This document shows positions 6,191 through 14,752 of a DNA stretch of 20,976 nt, piece by piece. The notes under the pieces were generated by a model. The model had not been told where the DNA came from. It made no database searches and worked only from the letters and a program-made list of their open reading frames with translations. A program made the translations under genes and the position numbers. The stretch is from CAYNYI01 sp964401455 (GTDB lineage: Bacteria; Fibrobacterota; OXYB2-FULL-49-7; CAYNYI01): positions 1 through 20,976 of the forward strand of contig CAYNYI010000050.1 in assembly GCA_964401455.1 (NCBI GenBank), given 5' to 3'. How positions within the stretch are numbered: the stretch's first letter is position 1; every line of letters begins with the position of its first letter.

Positions 6191-6979
6191 ATGAAAATTC
6201 AAGAAATATTGTCTGTTGTATATAAAGCTGTTTCTGTGCCGAAGGGCTCTATAATAAATGTTGATGCGCTAAAGTACGGAAGCAGAGAAACATAAATAGA
6301 CTTGGTCGCTGTAACATTCTGCGCTACAGCGGAAATTATAGAAGAAGCCGGAAAAAAAGGAGCCGGGATTATAATTACTCATGAGCCTACATTTTACAAT
6401 CATCAGGACAATACCGAGGGTATGGATTTCTGCCCGGTAGTAAAAAAAAAGAAAGAGCTACTTGAAAAATACGGTATAAGTATCTGGCGTATACATGACA
6501 GGCTTCACAAAAGCAGGCCTGATATTATTTTAGACGGAGTTGTAAAGGAGCTCGGATGGGAACGATTCAGAGACCCCGAAAACCCCTCGGTTTTCATATT
6601 TGACTCGATTTCTGCGAACGAAATCGCAGAAATCTTTAAGAAAAAGACCGGTGGACGCACTCCACTTATTTCCGGGGACAGAAATTCCCGTTATTCGAGA
6701 GTTCTGCTTATGCCGGGCGCTACAGGCGGTCAAAAACAGCTTGCGGAATATAATTCTGCAAAAGCTGAAATAATCGTATGTGGAGAAGTTTCGGAATGGG
6801 AAACTCCTGAATATTTCCGGGACTCGGCCTTCCTCGGTCAGGGCGGAGCCGTTGTTGTATGCGGACACGCTGAGAGTGAAAAAGCCGGTATGAAATATCT
6901 TTGCGAGATTTTGCAACTCTTTTTAACCGGAGTTGAAATTTTTTATATGGAAGGCTCCGCTCTTTACACGAGCCGGTGA
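6191..6979 (+). pseudogene. NIF3-like (DUF34/YqfO-type) protein gene interrupted by one in-frame TAA
   Basis: The NIF3 family comprises conserved dinuclear-metal proteins, sometimes proposed to be hydrolases (GTP cyclohydrolase-like); their role is unsettled. Frame 2 from ATG 6191 gives MKIQEILSVVYKAV and then VDALKYGSRET. It hits TAA at 6293-6295 and continues in the same frame with IDLVAVTFCATAEIIEEAG, GAGIIITHEPTFYNHQD, and near the C-terminus EIIVCGEVSEWETPEYFRD and VVVCGHAESEKAGM. This matches the family from end to end: the N-terminal helix, the D-x-hydrophobic-K-x-G turn, the ITHEPTFY metal motif and the GHxxSE C-terminal metal motif. The TAA falls where a single residue of the typical 'G-D-P-D-T-E-V-T-G-I-A-V-T' segment (usually E) is expected, so one GAA-to-TAA change explains it. 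A TTG at 6302 could restart translation but would lose the N-terminal strand. It is either a fresh pseudogene, a sequencing error or readthrough. Confidence 0.82.
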
Positions 6980-6980
6980 T

Positions 6981-8705
6981 TTACAGTAAGCGCAATTTTT
7001 TTATAATGCCCGAATCTCTTTTGATATCTTTTTTGATACCGTGGAAAAAATCACCGGCGACAGAAAGAATACGTATCTTCTTACGAGCCCTTGTTACCGC
7101 GGTATAAAGCAGTTGTTTTGATAAAAGCGGATGTGTCGCGGGGGGGAGAACAAGTATTGCTTCATCATATTCACTTCCCTGGCTTTTGTGGCAGGTTGTC
7201 GCATAACAGGGTATGTAAGAAGGCAGGCTCCTTAAAGAAATTTTTCTTGGAGTATCACTTCCCGAATAAAATATGGCGGTAAGAGCTCCTTCTTTTCCGG
7301 GCATTATGAGACCGGTGTCGCCGTTAAAGAGCCTGTTGCGGTAATCGTTTTTTTCTATCATAATGCTTCGGCCTGGATAATCCGGAAAGGGTATGCCGGT
7401 TTTTTTTCTGATTGTAGATTCTATCGCCGAATTTACCGAGAGACTTCCGTTCCTACCTGTTTTCAATGCGCAGAGGATTCTGAAATTTCCTGAAAGAGCC
7501 GTAAGCTTTTCGTAGTCTTGCTGAATAAGGGCGTTGGAATACTGTTCAATGAACTCCGCTGACATCTCAAGGGTTTTTTGCAGAATATTTATATTTGCAG
7601 TTGTTTCAATAAGTCCGGTTTCAGGATATTGCGGTGATTGCAGAATTTCCCGGCATTTTTCCGTATTTCCTTCCCTAATTGCCGATGAAAGCAATAAGAT
7701 GCCTTTTCGTCCTTCTTTGATTCTCCGGTTTCCAGAAAGAACGGTTATATTTTCCTGAATGAGGCTTCGGTCTTTTTCTTCTTCTACTGGCCGGCAAAGG
7801 TCTCCAAGCACAGAGCCGGCCTCTACCGGGGCAAGCTGATTATGATCTCCCGCGAGAACAATTCTGGTTTTGTCTGAAACAGCCTCTAAGAGTCTTAATA
7901 TTAAAGGCAGGCTTATCATTGAGGCCTCATCAATTATAACTGTATCATAGGGCAGGTGGTGTTCGGGGCCGTAAGAAGGTCCCTTTCCTGGCCGCCATCG
8001 AAGCAGCCGATGGAGAGTGAAGGGCTTTTCGGGGAGAGTTTTAAGCGCTTCTCCGGCGGTTTCGAGTATTCTCGCAGCGGATTTTCCCGTAGGAGCGGCG
8101 AGAACGGTTCGGTGACCGGGGTAAGTATCATTTAAAACATGTATCAGTCTGGAAATCAGCCAGGTTTTACCTGAGCCCGGGCCTCCGGTTATTATGTGGA
8201 AAAGTCCGCATAACGCTTTTTTCGCTGCTTCCCGCTGCCGGGGGTCTGCCTGATCTTCGGGAAGATATTTGTTAATAGCCGCTTCTGCGGCGTTTTTGTC
8301 TGCGCCCTTGTTTTGTACTTTTGTTTTTCGGAGAATGTTCTCAAGAAGACGTTTTTCGTAGTCGTAATATTTATACAGATATAATCGGTTGTCCAGAAAT
8401 ACGAGGGGCAGGTATTCTTTCCCATCATTTGACGCCGCTTTTTTTTTCAGCAGACCGGATACTCCGCTTTCGAAAGAAAAGGCGCCCATTTTTTCTTTTA
8501 TATGGTTAGGTATGGTTTCCAGGAATTCATTAAACCATTGTTGTGTAAGGCAAACCGAACCTTCGGATGCAGCCCGGCTGGTGAGCGCTGATACCAGGGC
8601 GCTTTCGGGAGGAATAGAAAATATCTCGCTCAGCATATTCGCGAAATAAAAGTCTATATACGATAGGATTTTTAAATCCCGAAGTTCGGTAAGTTCCGGC
8701 AACAT
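6981..8705 (-). CDS. recD: RecD-type SF1B DNA helicase (exodeoxyribonuclease V alpha subunit-like)
   Basis: A 574-aa 5'-3' DNA helicase of the RecD family; E. coli RecD has 608 residues. The N-terminal 150 residues look like the RecD N-terminal domain (IDFYFANML, then CLTQQW). The helicase core shows Walker A GGPGSGKT (174-181), motif Ia APTGKSA (204-210), Walker B VIIDEASM (256-263) and motif III GDHNQLAPVEAGSVLGDL (286-303). Near the C-terminus are motif V TCHKSQGSEYD (504-514) and motif VI LLYTAVTRARKK (532-543). All catalytic motifs are intact. In RecBCD it would partner RecB and RecC in double-strand break repair; neither is beside it here. The ATG has AAGGAGT seven to eight bases upstream. 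It is convergent with the NIF3-like gene, whose stop is one base away, so no terminator fits between them. Confidence 0.9.
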   Translation of the reverse strand: MLPELTELRDLKILSYIDFYFANMLSEIFSIPPESALVSALTSRAASEGSVCLTQQWFNEFLETIPNHIKEKMGAFSFESGVSGLLKKKAASNDGKEYLPLVFLDNRLYLYKYYDYEKRLLENILRKTKVQNKGADKNAAEAAINKYLPEDQADPRQREAAKKALCGLFHIITGGPGSGKTWLISRLIHVLNDTYPGHRTVLAAPTGKSAARILETAGEALKTLPEKPFTLHRLLRWRPGKGPSYGPEHHLPYDTVIIDEASMISLPLILRLLEAVSDKTRIVLAGDHNQLAPVEAGSVLGDLCRPVEEEKDRSLIQENITVLSGNRRIKEGRKGILLLSSAIREGNTEKCREILQSPQYPETGLIETTANINILQKTLEMSAEFIEQYSNALIQQDYEKLTALSGNFRILCALKTGRNGSLSVNSAIESTIRKKTGIPFPDYPGRSIMIEKNDYRNRLFNGDTGLIMPGKEGALTAIFYSGSDTPRKISLRSLPSYIPCYATTCHKSQGSEYDEAILVLPPATHPLLSKQLLYTAVTRARKKIRILSVAGDFFHGIKKDIKRDSGIIKKLRLL

Positions 8706-8721
8706 TAGGGTTACTCCTTTT

Positions 8722-8771
8722 ATTCTTTAACTGTAGATCCTAATTATAATATTTTATTACCATTAAAACAA
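8722..8771. promoter_or_regulatory. Overlapping divergent promoters for recD (-) and the flavoprotein gene (+)
   Basis: ATTATAAT at 8743-8750 supplies a TATAAT -10 on both strands. On the minus strand TTGTTT (8771-8766) stands 17 nt from TATAAT (8748-8743), a good match for recD. On the plus strand TATAAT (8745-8750) has only a weak upstream hexamer, TTCTTT (8723-8728) at 16 nt. The shared -10 would make the two promoters mutually exclusive. Confidence 0.45.
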
Positions 8772-8800
8772 ACTCACTCTCGCATTGACGGAAACCGTTT

Positions 8801-10093
8801 ATGAGTTCTGAAATTTATGACGTCGCTGTTTGCGGAGCCGGTCCGGCCGGGTTGGCTCTGGCCGCTGAGGCCGCCCGGGCGGGCCTTTCCGTGGTGATTT
8901 TTGAGAAGAATATAATCGGAAAAACAAAGAAGACATGGCTTACCTTCAGGGATACTCTTAAAAGAAATTCACTTTCCGACGCCGCCCTCTCCGGTTTTTC
9001 AAAAGTTTCTTTCAGCTGTTACCTCGGGGCCCGCTATGAGTTCAACGATCCGGGGTTTATAGTTCCTGTAGATGAAGAAAAGTTTCTTGTGTGCCTTGGG
9101 GAAAAAGTGGCAAAAGAGGGAGGGGAAATAAAAGAGAATGAATGTTTTATCAGTTACCGTGAGAAAGAAAGGGACGTTTATGAAGTTGTAACCAGCCGTG
9201 GTAAATATCTCTGCCGGGCTCTTTTTGATACAATGGGCAGAAAGTCTTCTCTTATGTTCTCGCTCGGGCTTCGTAATGAAACTATGGATATGGGGTGCCT
9301 CGCCTGGTTTCTTGAAGGAGGGGAAGAAAAAGAGAATGAAATGATTCTTTATGATTCGTTTTTCCCCGGGAACGATTATTTCTGGCTGGTACCGCTCGAG
9401 AAAGGCAGATATATGGCCGGAGTCTTTTTCTTTTACTCTCTCACAAAAGTAAATTTCCGCGAAAAAGAGCATATACTTTCAGAATACATTAAATTCAGAA
9501 AAACCGGAGGGAGAGTTTATGATGTGAGATACGGAAATATACCGCTTGGTGGTCAAAGTTGTCTTTCCCACAAAAACATATATTTCTTCGGGGATACTGC
9601 CAATACTCCTATGCCTTCATCCGGTTTTTCCATTAACAGATGTCTTGACGATTCTAAAGTCGCCGCTTTGTTTTTGAAAGACGTTTTTGAAGGGAATAAG
9701 GCTCCGGGAATGTTTAAAAAAAATATTCTTGGACCGAAAATACCCGCTATTGAGGTCCACCTTATGATTTCGGACATGCTTTCTAAATTTACCGATCCTA
9801 TGCTCAATAAAGCTATTGAAAGAATGAACGGGGTTAGCGAGAAATTTATTATATCTTTTCTCACCGGGGACGACATGGGGACCGCTTTCAGTGTAACTGC
9901 CTTAAAAGCTATTCTTTCCACTTTTTCTGTAAATGAGATCAGGTCATTATCTCTTAAACAGAATTATTTCCGTAATATTTCCAATCTCTATAATCTTATC
10001 CCGGCCATAACTTCGGCTAAAATCGGTGAAATATTGAATGAGTTTATACGTGATACGGTAAAAAGAAAGTATCCTTTTAAAAAGGACATTTAA
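8801..10093 (+). CDS. FAD-dependent oxidoreductase, lycopene cyclase/geranylgeranyl reductase-like
   Basis: A 430-aa flavoprotein. Residues 6-36 form the FAD-binding Rossmann fold: DVAVCGAGPAGLALAAEAAR with GAGPAG at 12-17 and an acidic E35 after VVIF for the adenosine ribose. A conserved R/K-rich stretch and VDEEKFL near 90 follow. The second FAD motif KNIYFFGDTANTPMPSSGFS (GD at 264-265) has the 'G-D-x-A-x(n)-P-x-S-G' pattern of lycopene cyclases and geranylgeranyl reductases. These act on isoprenoid chains of carotenoids or membrane lipids. No carotenoid genes (crtB, crtI) are next to it, so the substrate is open; generic FAD monooxygenase or halogenase-type relatives are alternatives. The ribosome-binding site (ACGGAAA) is weak. 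Its C-terminal 130 residues are helical and unassigned. Confidence 0.78.
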   Translation: MSSEIYDVAVCGAGPAGLALAAEAARAGLSVVIFEKNIIGKTKKTWLTFRDTLKRNSLSDAALSGFSKVSFSCYLGARYEFNDPGFIVPVDEEKFLVCLGEKVAKEGGEIKENECFISYREKERDVYEVVTSRGKYLCRALFDTMGRKSSLMFSLGLRNETMDMGCLAWFLEGGEEKENEMILYDSFFPGNDYFWLVPLEKGRYMAGVFFFYSLTKVNFREKEHILSEYIKFRKTGGRVYDVRYGNIPLGGQSCLSHKNIYFFGDTANTPMPSSGFSINRCLDDSKVAALFLKDVFEGNKAPGMFKKNILGPKIPAIEVHLMISDMLSKFTDPMLNKAIERMNGVSEKFIISFLTGDDMGTAFSVTALKAILSTFSVNEIRSLSLKQNYFRNISNLYNLIPAITSAKIGEILNEFIRDTVKRKYPFKKDI

Positions 10094-10146
10094 ATTTTTC
10101 ATACACCCCCCGGCTCAATAAGTATTTATTTTATTAGGGGTGTCAT

Positions 10147-12291
10147 GTGGAAAGAACAGAATATATGTTTAATCTCGGCGTATTTTCCTTTATTCCGGAG
10201 AGTCTCTGTGAGCTCCCTCCAGACAAGTTATTCGTTGAACTCGGTGTCTCCCTTAAAAAAAGCGGGCGATTCGGATGCGAATTCTACGATTCTGTAAAAA
10301 AAGTTACCGTCAGAGACGGAGCTTTAGCAAAGTTTCAAACCCGGTCTTTTAAGCACCTGAGTGCTATTGCTTGCGGGAAAACCTGTGTACCTGTTGATGA
10401 TCCTGAATTATTTAAAGGCTTTTCCTGCGCATATGTTTCTGATTTTTCCATGAAAGAAAAAGGTAAAAAGTTTCTTGTTCTGAAGAGCAGAAAAGAAGAA
10501 AATGTTTTTAAGAACACGCTTGCCGTTATTTTCCGCTTTTTAAAATCGGAATATCGAACTTCTGCTTTCCGTTCACAGAAAAAAATGATGGACATACGGG
10601 TAAAGCTTCAAAAAATATTTCTTGAGGAAATCCGGAATCCTAAGCTAATGGGCAAGAAAATGCTCGAAACTGCCGGGCCTGCACTTGGATTGGGACGGGC
10701 ATGTTTGAATCGAATAGTGAATACAAAAGGTAAGGCCGCTTGTGTTAAATGCGTCAGTGAATGGTGCGCGGAGGGTGTTGTTTCTTCATTGGGTTCTGAA
10801 ATTCCGTCTTATTTCATGAAAATTTTCATTTCCGATGATGTCAAAATTGTTGATCCTGAGTCCTTAGTGGAAGAGATCCCGGCTCCATTCAGGAAGGATG
10901 CCGCGAAATTACTTAAACCCATGGTTGAGAATTTTGACCTTAAAAAAGTTATTACTATTCCTTTCTACCGAGGCGGCGAAAAAGGAGGGATTCTTACCTT
11001 TGACATCTGCAGTTGTTCAGAATATAAACCTTCGGAAGAGTCCTTTACTATTTTTAGAGAGATATCGGATTATCTGACTTTTAGTTTTGAATCAGGGCTT
11101 GAAAAAGAAAACCGAGAAGAACTAGAGAAAAAACTGAGGCTTTCTGAAAAGATGAATGCTGTAGGTGAAATGGCGGGAGGCATAGCTCATGACTTCAATA
11201 ATCTTCTCGCTATTATAAGCGGTTATGGAGAACTCGTTGCGAAAAAACTGGAGGACAGGGAGCTGAAATACTATATGAAGGTTCTGTTAGAGGCGGCCGG
11301 GAGCTCCTCTGATCTTACCGAGCAGTTACTTGCATTCTCATCCAGGGACACTGTTAAAATGGAAAAAATAGATATGGAGAAGGTTCTTAACGATACATCC
11401 GGTTTTTTAAAGCATTTTACGGGAAGTTCAATTAAATTTGTCAAAGATTTTAAATGCCGGGGTGCTTATATAAAAGGAAATCACGCGAGGATCCAGAATG
11501 CCCTTTTAAATATCGGAATAAATTCCAGAGACGCCATGTCTTCCGGTGGAGAAATATATCTCGGAGCGGATATCGTTTATATTGACGGAGGAATAAAGGG
11601 GTTTCCGCCGGAAAATGTTGAATCAGGCTATTATGTAGAAATTCTGATGCGGGATACCGGTGAGGGTATGGAGGAGGTAAGGCTCGATGACATCTTCAAG
11701 CCTTTTTTCTCTACAAAGAAAAAAGGTAACGGGCTCGGCCTTCCGGCGGTTTACGGAACAGTTAAGCAGCATAAAGGTTTTCTGGATGTAAGAACAAAAA
11801 AAGGCAAGGGGACGTCTTTTTTTATCTATTTGCCCCTTGTCAAGTCTTACTCCGGAAATTTGGTCTCCGACCCGGTTTCTATGCCGGTATCCGGCGGGCT
11901 TGAAGTAGCGGTAGTAGACAATGATCCGGTTATAACTGGAATGATCTCCGGGTTCCTGTCTTCATGCGGGCATAAGCCTCTGGTGTTTAATACTGCTGAT
12001 GAGGCTCTTAAAAATATGGTGGCTGAAAAACCCGGGGCTTTGCCGGCGATATATATCATCGACCGTGAAATGCCTGGAATGAGCGGTGAGGATCTTTTCA
12101 TTTCGCTTATGAAAATTGACCGTGAGGCCAAAGTGATTTTTATTTCAGGAGAGTCGGAAGAGGAGATAGCAAAAGGAATACTTCAGAAAGGGAAAAGAAT
12201 CTTTATGCGAAAGCCTTTCAGTCTCAGAAAAATGGCGGAAAATATAATGAGGCTGGCGAGTTCCGGGAATAAAAACTCTCAGAATTCATAA
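10147..12291 (+). CDS. Hybrid sensor histidine kinase with GAF-like sensors and receiver domain
   Basis: A 714-aa cytoplasmic two-component protein with no membrane segment. Residues about 1-140 and 155-315 both look GAF-like (degenerate, inferred from pattern). HisKA follows a short coiled coil (315-338): MAGGIAHDFNNLLAIISGY with phosphoacceptor H348. The ATPase domain has N-box NALLNIGINSRDAM (451-464), G1 DTGEGM (503-508), the F-box and G2 IFKPFFSTKKKGNGLGL. The receiver (about 585-705) has acidic residues around D591/D593, phospho-site D639 in IIDREMPGMSG, S667 and K689, so it appears active. The sensory half is unusually rich in Cys (C76, C80, C94, C186, C199, C202, C207, C288, C290), with a CxxC at 199-202, suggesting redox or metal sensing. 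The GTG start has AGGGG six bases upstream. No output regulator is adjacent. Confidence 0.9.
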   Translation: MERTEYMFNLGVFSFIPESLCELPPDKLFVELGVSLKKSGRFGCEFYDSVKKVTVRDGALAKFQTRSFKHLSAIACGKTCVPVDDPELFKGFSCAYVSDFSMKEKGKKFLVLKSRKEENVFKNTLAVIFRFLKSEYRTSAFRSQKKMMDIRVKLQKIFLEEIRNPKLMGKKMLETAGPALGLGRACLNRIVNTKGKAACVKCVSEWCAEGVVSSLGSEIPSYFMKIFISDDVKIVDPESLVEEIPAPFRKDAAKLLKPMVENFDLKKVITIPFYRGGEKGGILTFDICSCSEYKPSEESFTIFREISDYLTFSFESGLEKENREELEKKLRLSEKMNAVGEMAGGIAHDFNNLLAIISGYGELVAKKLEDRELKYYMKVLLEAAGSSSDLTEQLLAFSSRDTVKMEKIDMEKVLNDTSGFLKHFTGSSIKFVKDFKCRGAYIKGNHARIQNALLNIGINSRDAMSSGGEIYLGADIVYIDGGIKGFPPENVESGYYVEILMRDTGEGMEEVRLDDIFKPFFSTKKKGNGLGLPAVYGTVKQHKGFLDVRTKKGKGTSFFIYLPLVKSYSGNLVSDPVSMPVSGGLEVAVVDNDPVITGMISGFLSSCGHKPLVFNTADEALKNMVAEKPGALPAIYIIDREMPGMSGEDLFISLMKIDREAKVIFISGESEEEIAKGILQKGKRIFMRKPFSLRKMAENIMRLASSGNKNSQNS

Positions 12292-12977
12292 CCTAGGTTT
12301 ATTATGTCAATTCCGTAGAGTTCCTCGACTTTTTTCTTTTCGGATTTTCCGTAAAATCTTCTGTAGTCTCCGTAGTTACCGGTTCTGTTTTTGATTGGAA
12401 AATGTATCGGCTTTATCCCGATTTTATTTGATAAAAATTCCATGCCTTTATTTATCTCTTCAAGTTTTATTATAGAATCAACCAGCAGATTTCCACTTCT
12501 GTCTGTTATATCGGGCCATATCTGTGCGGTATGAGTTGCGGCATGCCTGTTTGTTTTTCGCTCCCATAATTCAGGCAGGCCGTCCAAAAAAGAAGAAAAA
12601 GTAAAGTCGTGATTCAGCCACTTCATCTTCTTAATTAACCGGAGCGGTTTTAGCTCATTTTTACAAAGGTATTTCCAGGAAGAGACCGCTCTGGCGTAGG
12701 GATTTCGGACTATGGTAAATTTAAAAAAGCTGTTGAACTCCGCAGGCGTATAAAGCATTTCTTTTACGAAAAGCGTTCTTCGGAAATCATATTCTCCAAG
12801 CTTTGTCCTGTAGCTGTTTACCGCGTCGTTCCATTCTTTTTCAGGGAGAGTCTTTATGTCGCGGTTTCCGGTCTTTTTCCTGTCGGTGGTTGTGTAATGC
12901 TCTGAGAAAGCTTTTCTGAAACTCTGACCGCCGCATTTTTTGATATGAAGCCAGAAAAATCGATTGTTTTTAGGCAT
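12279..12977 (-). CDS. Sulfotransferase-family protein (PAPS-dependent)
   Basis: A 232-aa protein of the Sulfotransfer_2 type, which moves sulfate from PAPS to a carbohydrate or other hydroxyl. The PAPS 5'-phosphosulfate loop is HIKKCGGQSF (11-20), corresponding to the family 'H-x-P-K-x-G-x-(S/T)-(S/T)' pattern with a Cys in it. The 3'-phosphate binding site is FTIVRNPYARAVSSW (87-101), with R91 and the S99/S100 pair. The end GDYRRFYGKSEKKKVEELYG with a terminal DIINLGYEF is typical, as these proteins often close with 'Y-x-x-D-(F/I)-x-x-(F/L)-G-Y'. It starts 5 nt after the stop of the 589-aa gene and is probably co-transcribed with it. Its last 13 nt overlap the end of the convergent histidine kinase gene. 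The start has only a weak ribosome-binding site, suggesting translational coupling. Confidence 0.85.
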   Translation of the reverse strand: MPKNNRFFWLHIKKCGGQSFRKAFSEHYTTTDRKKTGNRDIKTLPEKEWNDAVNSYRTKLGEYDFRRTLFVKEMLYTPAEFNSFFKFTIVRNPYARAVSSWKYLCKNELKPLRLIKKMKWLNHDFTFSSFLDGLPELWERKTNRHAATHTAQIWPDITDRSGNLLVDSIIKLEEINKGMEFLSNKIGIKPIHFPIKNRTGNYGDYRRFYGKSEKKKVEELYGIDIINLGYEF

Positions 12978-12982
12978 TTTCG

Positions 12983-14752
12983 CTAAAAATTAGGGCAGAC
13001 CTCTTCAAGACGTTTTTCGCAATCAACAAGTCCGTTGATTAGGGGTTCGCTCCCTCCCAGATCTTTTCCAAACTCTTTGAAAAGATTGTGATAGTACTCT
13101 ATCCCGGATAAAATATTGGCACGGAATTTTTTAAGTTTTGCCTTTCTCATTTCCAGTGAAGAAGCAGGAGACTCAGCGAAAGATTTCCGAAGATATTCGA
13201 TATATATCATGAGTTCTTTCAGAAAGAGACTCGGCCTGCAGCTGCTTTCCAAACCCCTTATTCTTCCGTAGATAAAATCTATCATCTCTGCCAGTGATGA
13301 CTTTTTAGAATAGTAAGCCATATTGGGGCCGGGGCAGATAGAAACACCATCGCCTTCAACAGAAGTATTCAGACCGTGAATTATAAGCGCGGATGTACCG
13401 AGTCCGACGCAAATGCAGGACTTTTCAACTATTTTCTCATATCTTTTGTTGAATTCATTCTCATCAAGATCGAGACTTTTCAGCTGTTCTATCTTAAGAC
13501 GCTGATATTTCTTTGAAGCTTTACAAAGAGCCTTATTGGTAAATTCTGTATCGGATACAAGGAAACGTTTAGGACAGCTGCTTCCTGGCTCCCCTTTTTT
13601 TATGGCGGCTTCTTTTTCCCGGTCTTTTGTATTTCCTCTGAGATTATTGAAGGGTATTCCCAATGGTGAAATTCCGCTCAGGTATAATTCGTCTTCACCC
13701 GCTTTTAGTAATTTTGAAAGAGTTTCTTCGTCAACATTGGTTATTTCCGGTACGAGCAGGAAGGGAGTACCCCATCCTATCGAATCGAGATTATATTGAT
13801 CAAGAAGAAAAGAGTGTTCGTCCGGTGTTCCCACTCCTCCTTGCGCGGTAACTCTGACCGGAGGTGCGGCCGGGGGTAATTTTTTACCCTCTAATTTGAG
13901 TGCTTTGGATAAAATTCCAAAAAGCGTATCTGTCAGTTTTTCTCTGCCGTCCCGGAATTCTTCGAGAATCGGCCCAATCAGGTGGCCGTCCGTAGCAAAA
14001 GCATGTCCGCCGCAGTTGAGTCCGGATTCTATTCTGAACTCTGATACCCACAGCCCTTTTTTAGCGAGGAACTTGCCCTGAATGAGAGCAGACCTGTAAT
14101 CGCTTACTTTCAAAGTTATTTTTTTCTTGATTTTCCCGTTCTCGTCCGGGTAGAAATCTTCGAAGTTTGATATGTAGCTGTACAGAGAGGCATTCATCCC
14201 GGCAGAAAGTACTATCGAAGATTCCAGCTTTGATTTAGCAAATCCTCTAAGAGCCGAGTGGGCGTCATTATACTCGAACGGAAGCATAGAGCCGTTCCGG
14301 CTGTTTTGTTTATCAAGTTTTGTCATGATATTTACATCAACCGACCCTTTTCTCAGATTGGACTTTACAAACTCGTTAAGCGAAAGACCTGATTTACCCG
14401 AGATAATATCAAAAAACTCTTTTCTCTGTTTTGATTCATCAGGGAGGTAATAGAATATCCTTTTCAGTTCTTCAGGATTCCCCCGAAGCTTTTCTATCTC
14501 AGAATCAATGAGGTCATCAATTAAATCAAGATAAGCTGTAATGCGCGCGGCACGGTAATCTTCATGAAGGTCTGTTATTTCTTCATACGGCCTACCTGAC
14601 CTCAGGCAGTACATTTCACTGAACCTCTCTATAAGTATGTCGTCGACCAATGATATGACAGAATCTATACCGATGGGGGCCAGTTTCAGAGGGGCGTCCA
14701 ACGTATATCCGATTCCCATTACCGGGATGTGAAAAGTATGGAATTTTTTCAA
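12983..14752 (-). CDS. Conserved 589-aa protein with TIM-barrel/nitronate monooxygenase-like motifs
   Basis: No family is recognised with certainty. The protein is soluble and lacks a signal peptide. Visible landmarks are VMGIGYTLDAPLKLAPIGID (11-30), VLSAGMNASLYSYISNF (181-197), SGLNCGGHAFATDGHLIGP (243-261), VRVTAQGGVGTPDEHSFL (299-316) and DSIGWGTPFLLVPEIT (323-338). The 'P-V-x-x-x-G-G-V-x-x-x-x' step followed by 'G-W-G-T-x-F-L' resembles the FMN phosphate-binding end of nitronate monooxygenase/FabK barrels, and AP(I/L)GI at the start fits the first strand. Cysteines C247, C393, C446, C448, C473 could bind metal or a cluster. The likely start is TTG at 14752, with AGGAG at 14757-14761; no ATG fits better. 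A sulfotransferase follows directly. The flavin-barrel idea is inference. Confidence 0.7.
   Translation of the reverse strand: MKKFHTFHIPVMGIGYTLDAPLKLAPIGIDSVISLVDDILIERFSEMYCLRSGRPYEEITDLHEDYRAARITAYLDLIDDLIDSEIEKLRGNPEELKRIFYYLPDESKQRKEFFDIISGKSGLSLNEFVKSNLRKGSVDVNIMTKLDKQNSRNGSMLPFEYNDAHSALRGFAKSKLESSIVLSAGMNASLYSYISNFEDFYPDENGKIKKKITLKVSDYRSALIQGKFLAKKGLWVSEFRIESGLNCGGHAFATDGHLIGPILEEFRDGREKLTDTLFGILSKALKLEGKKLPPAAPPVRVTAQGGVGTPDEHSFLLDQYNLDSIGWGTPFLLVPEITNVDEETLSKLLKAGEDELYLSGISPLGIPFNNLRGNTKDREKEAAIKKGEPGSSCPKRFLVSDTEFTNKALCKASKKYQRLKIEQLKSLDLDENEFNKRYEKIVEKSCICVGLGTSALIIHGLNTSVEGDGVSICPGPNMAYYSKKSSLAEMIDFIYGRIRGLESSCRPSLFLKELMIYIEYLRKSFAESPASSLEMRKAKLKKFRANILSGIEYYHNLFKEFGKDLGGSEPLINGLVDCEKRLEEVCPNF

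Noticed and set aside
6293..6295. Stop-codon reassignment (TAA read as an amino acid)
   Set aside because: All other genes in the window, including the cell-division genes, end at ordinary stops including TAA and contain no internal TAA, so an alternative code is not supported.
6719..6916. Minus-strand frame inside the NIF3-like gene
   Set aside because: Shadow of the real gene: the plus-strand frame matches the family over its whole length.
10147..10160. ATG at 10145 as the histidine kinase start
   Set aside because: It is in a different frame and leads to a stop soon after; GTG at 10147 has a good ribosome-binding site and the long frame.
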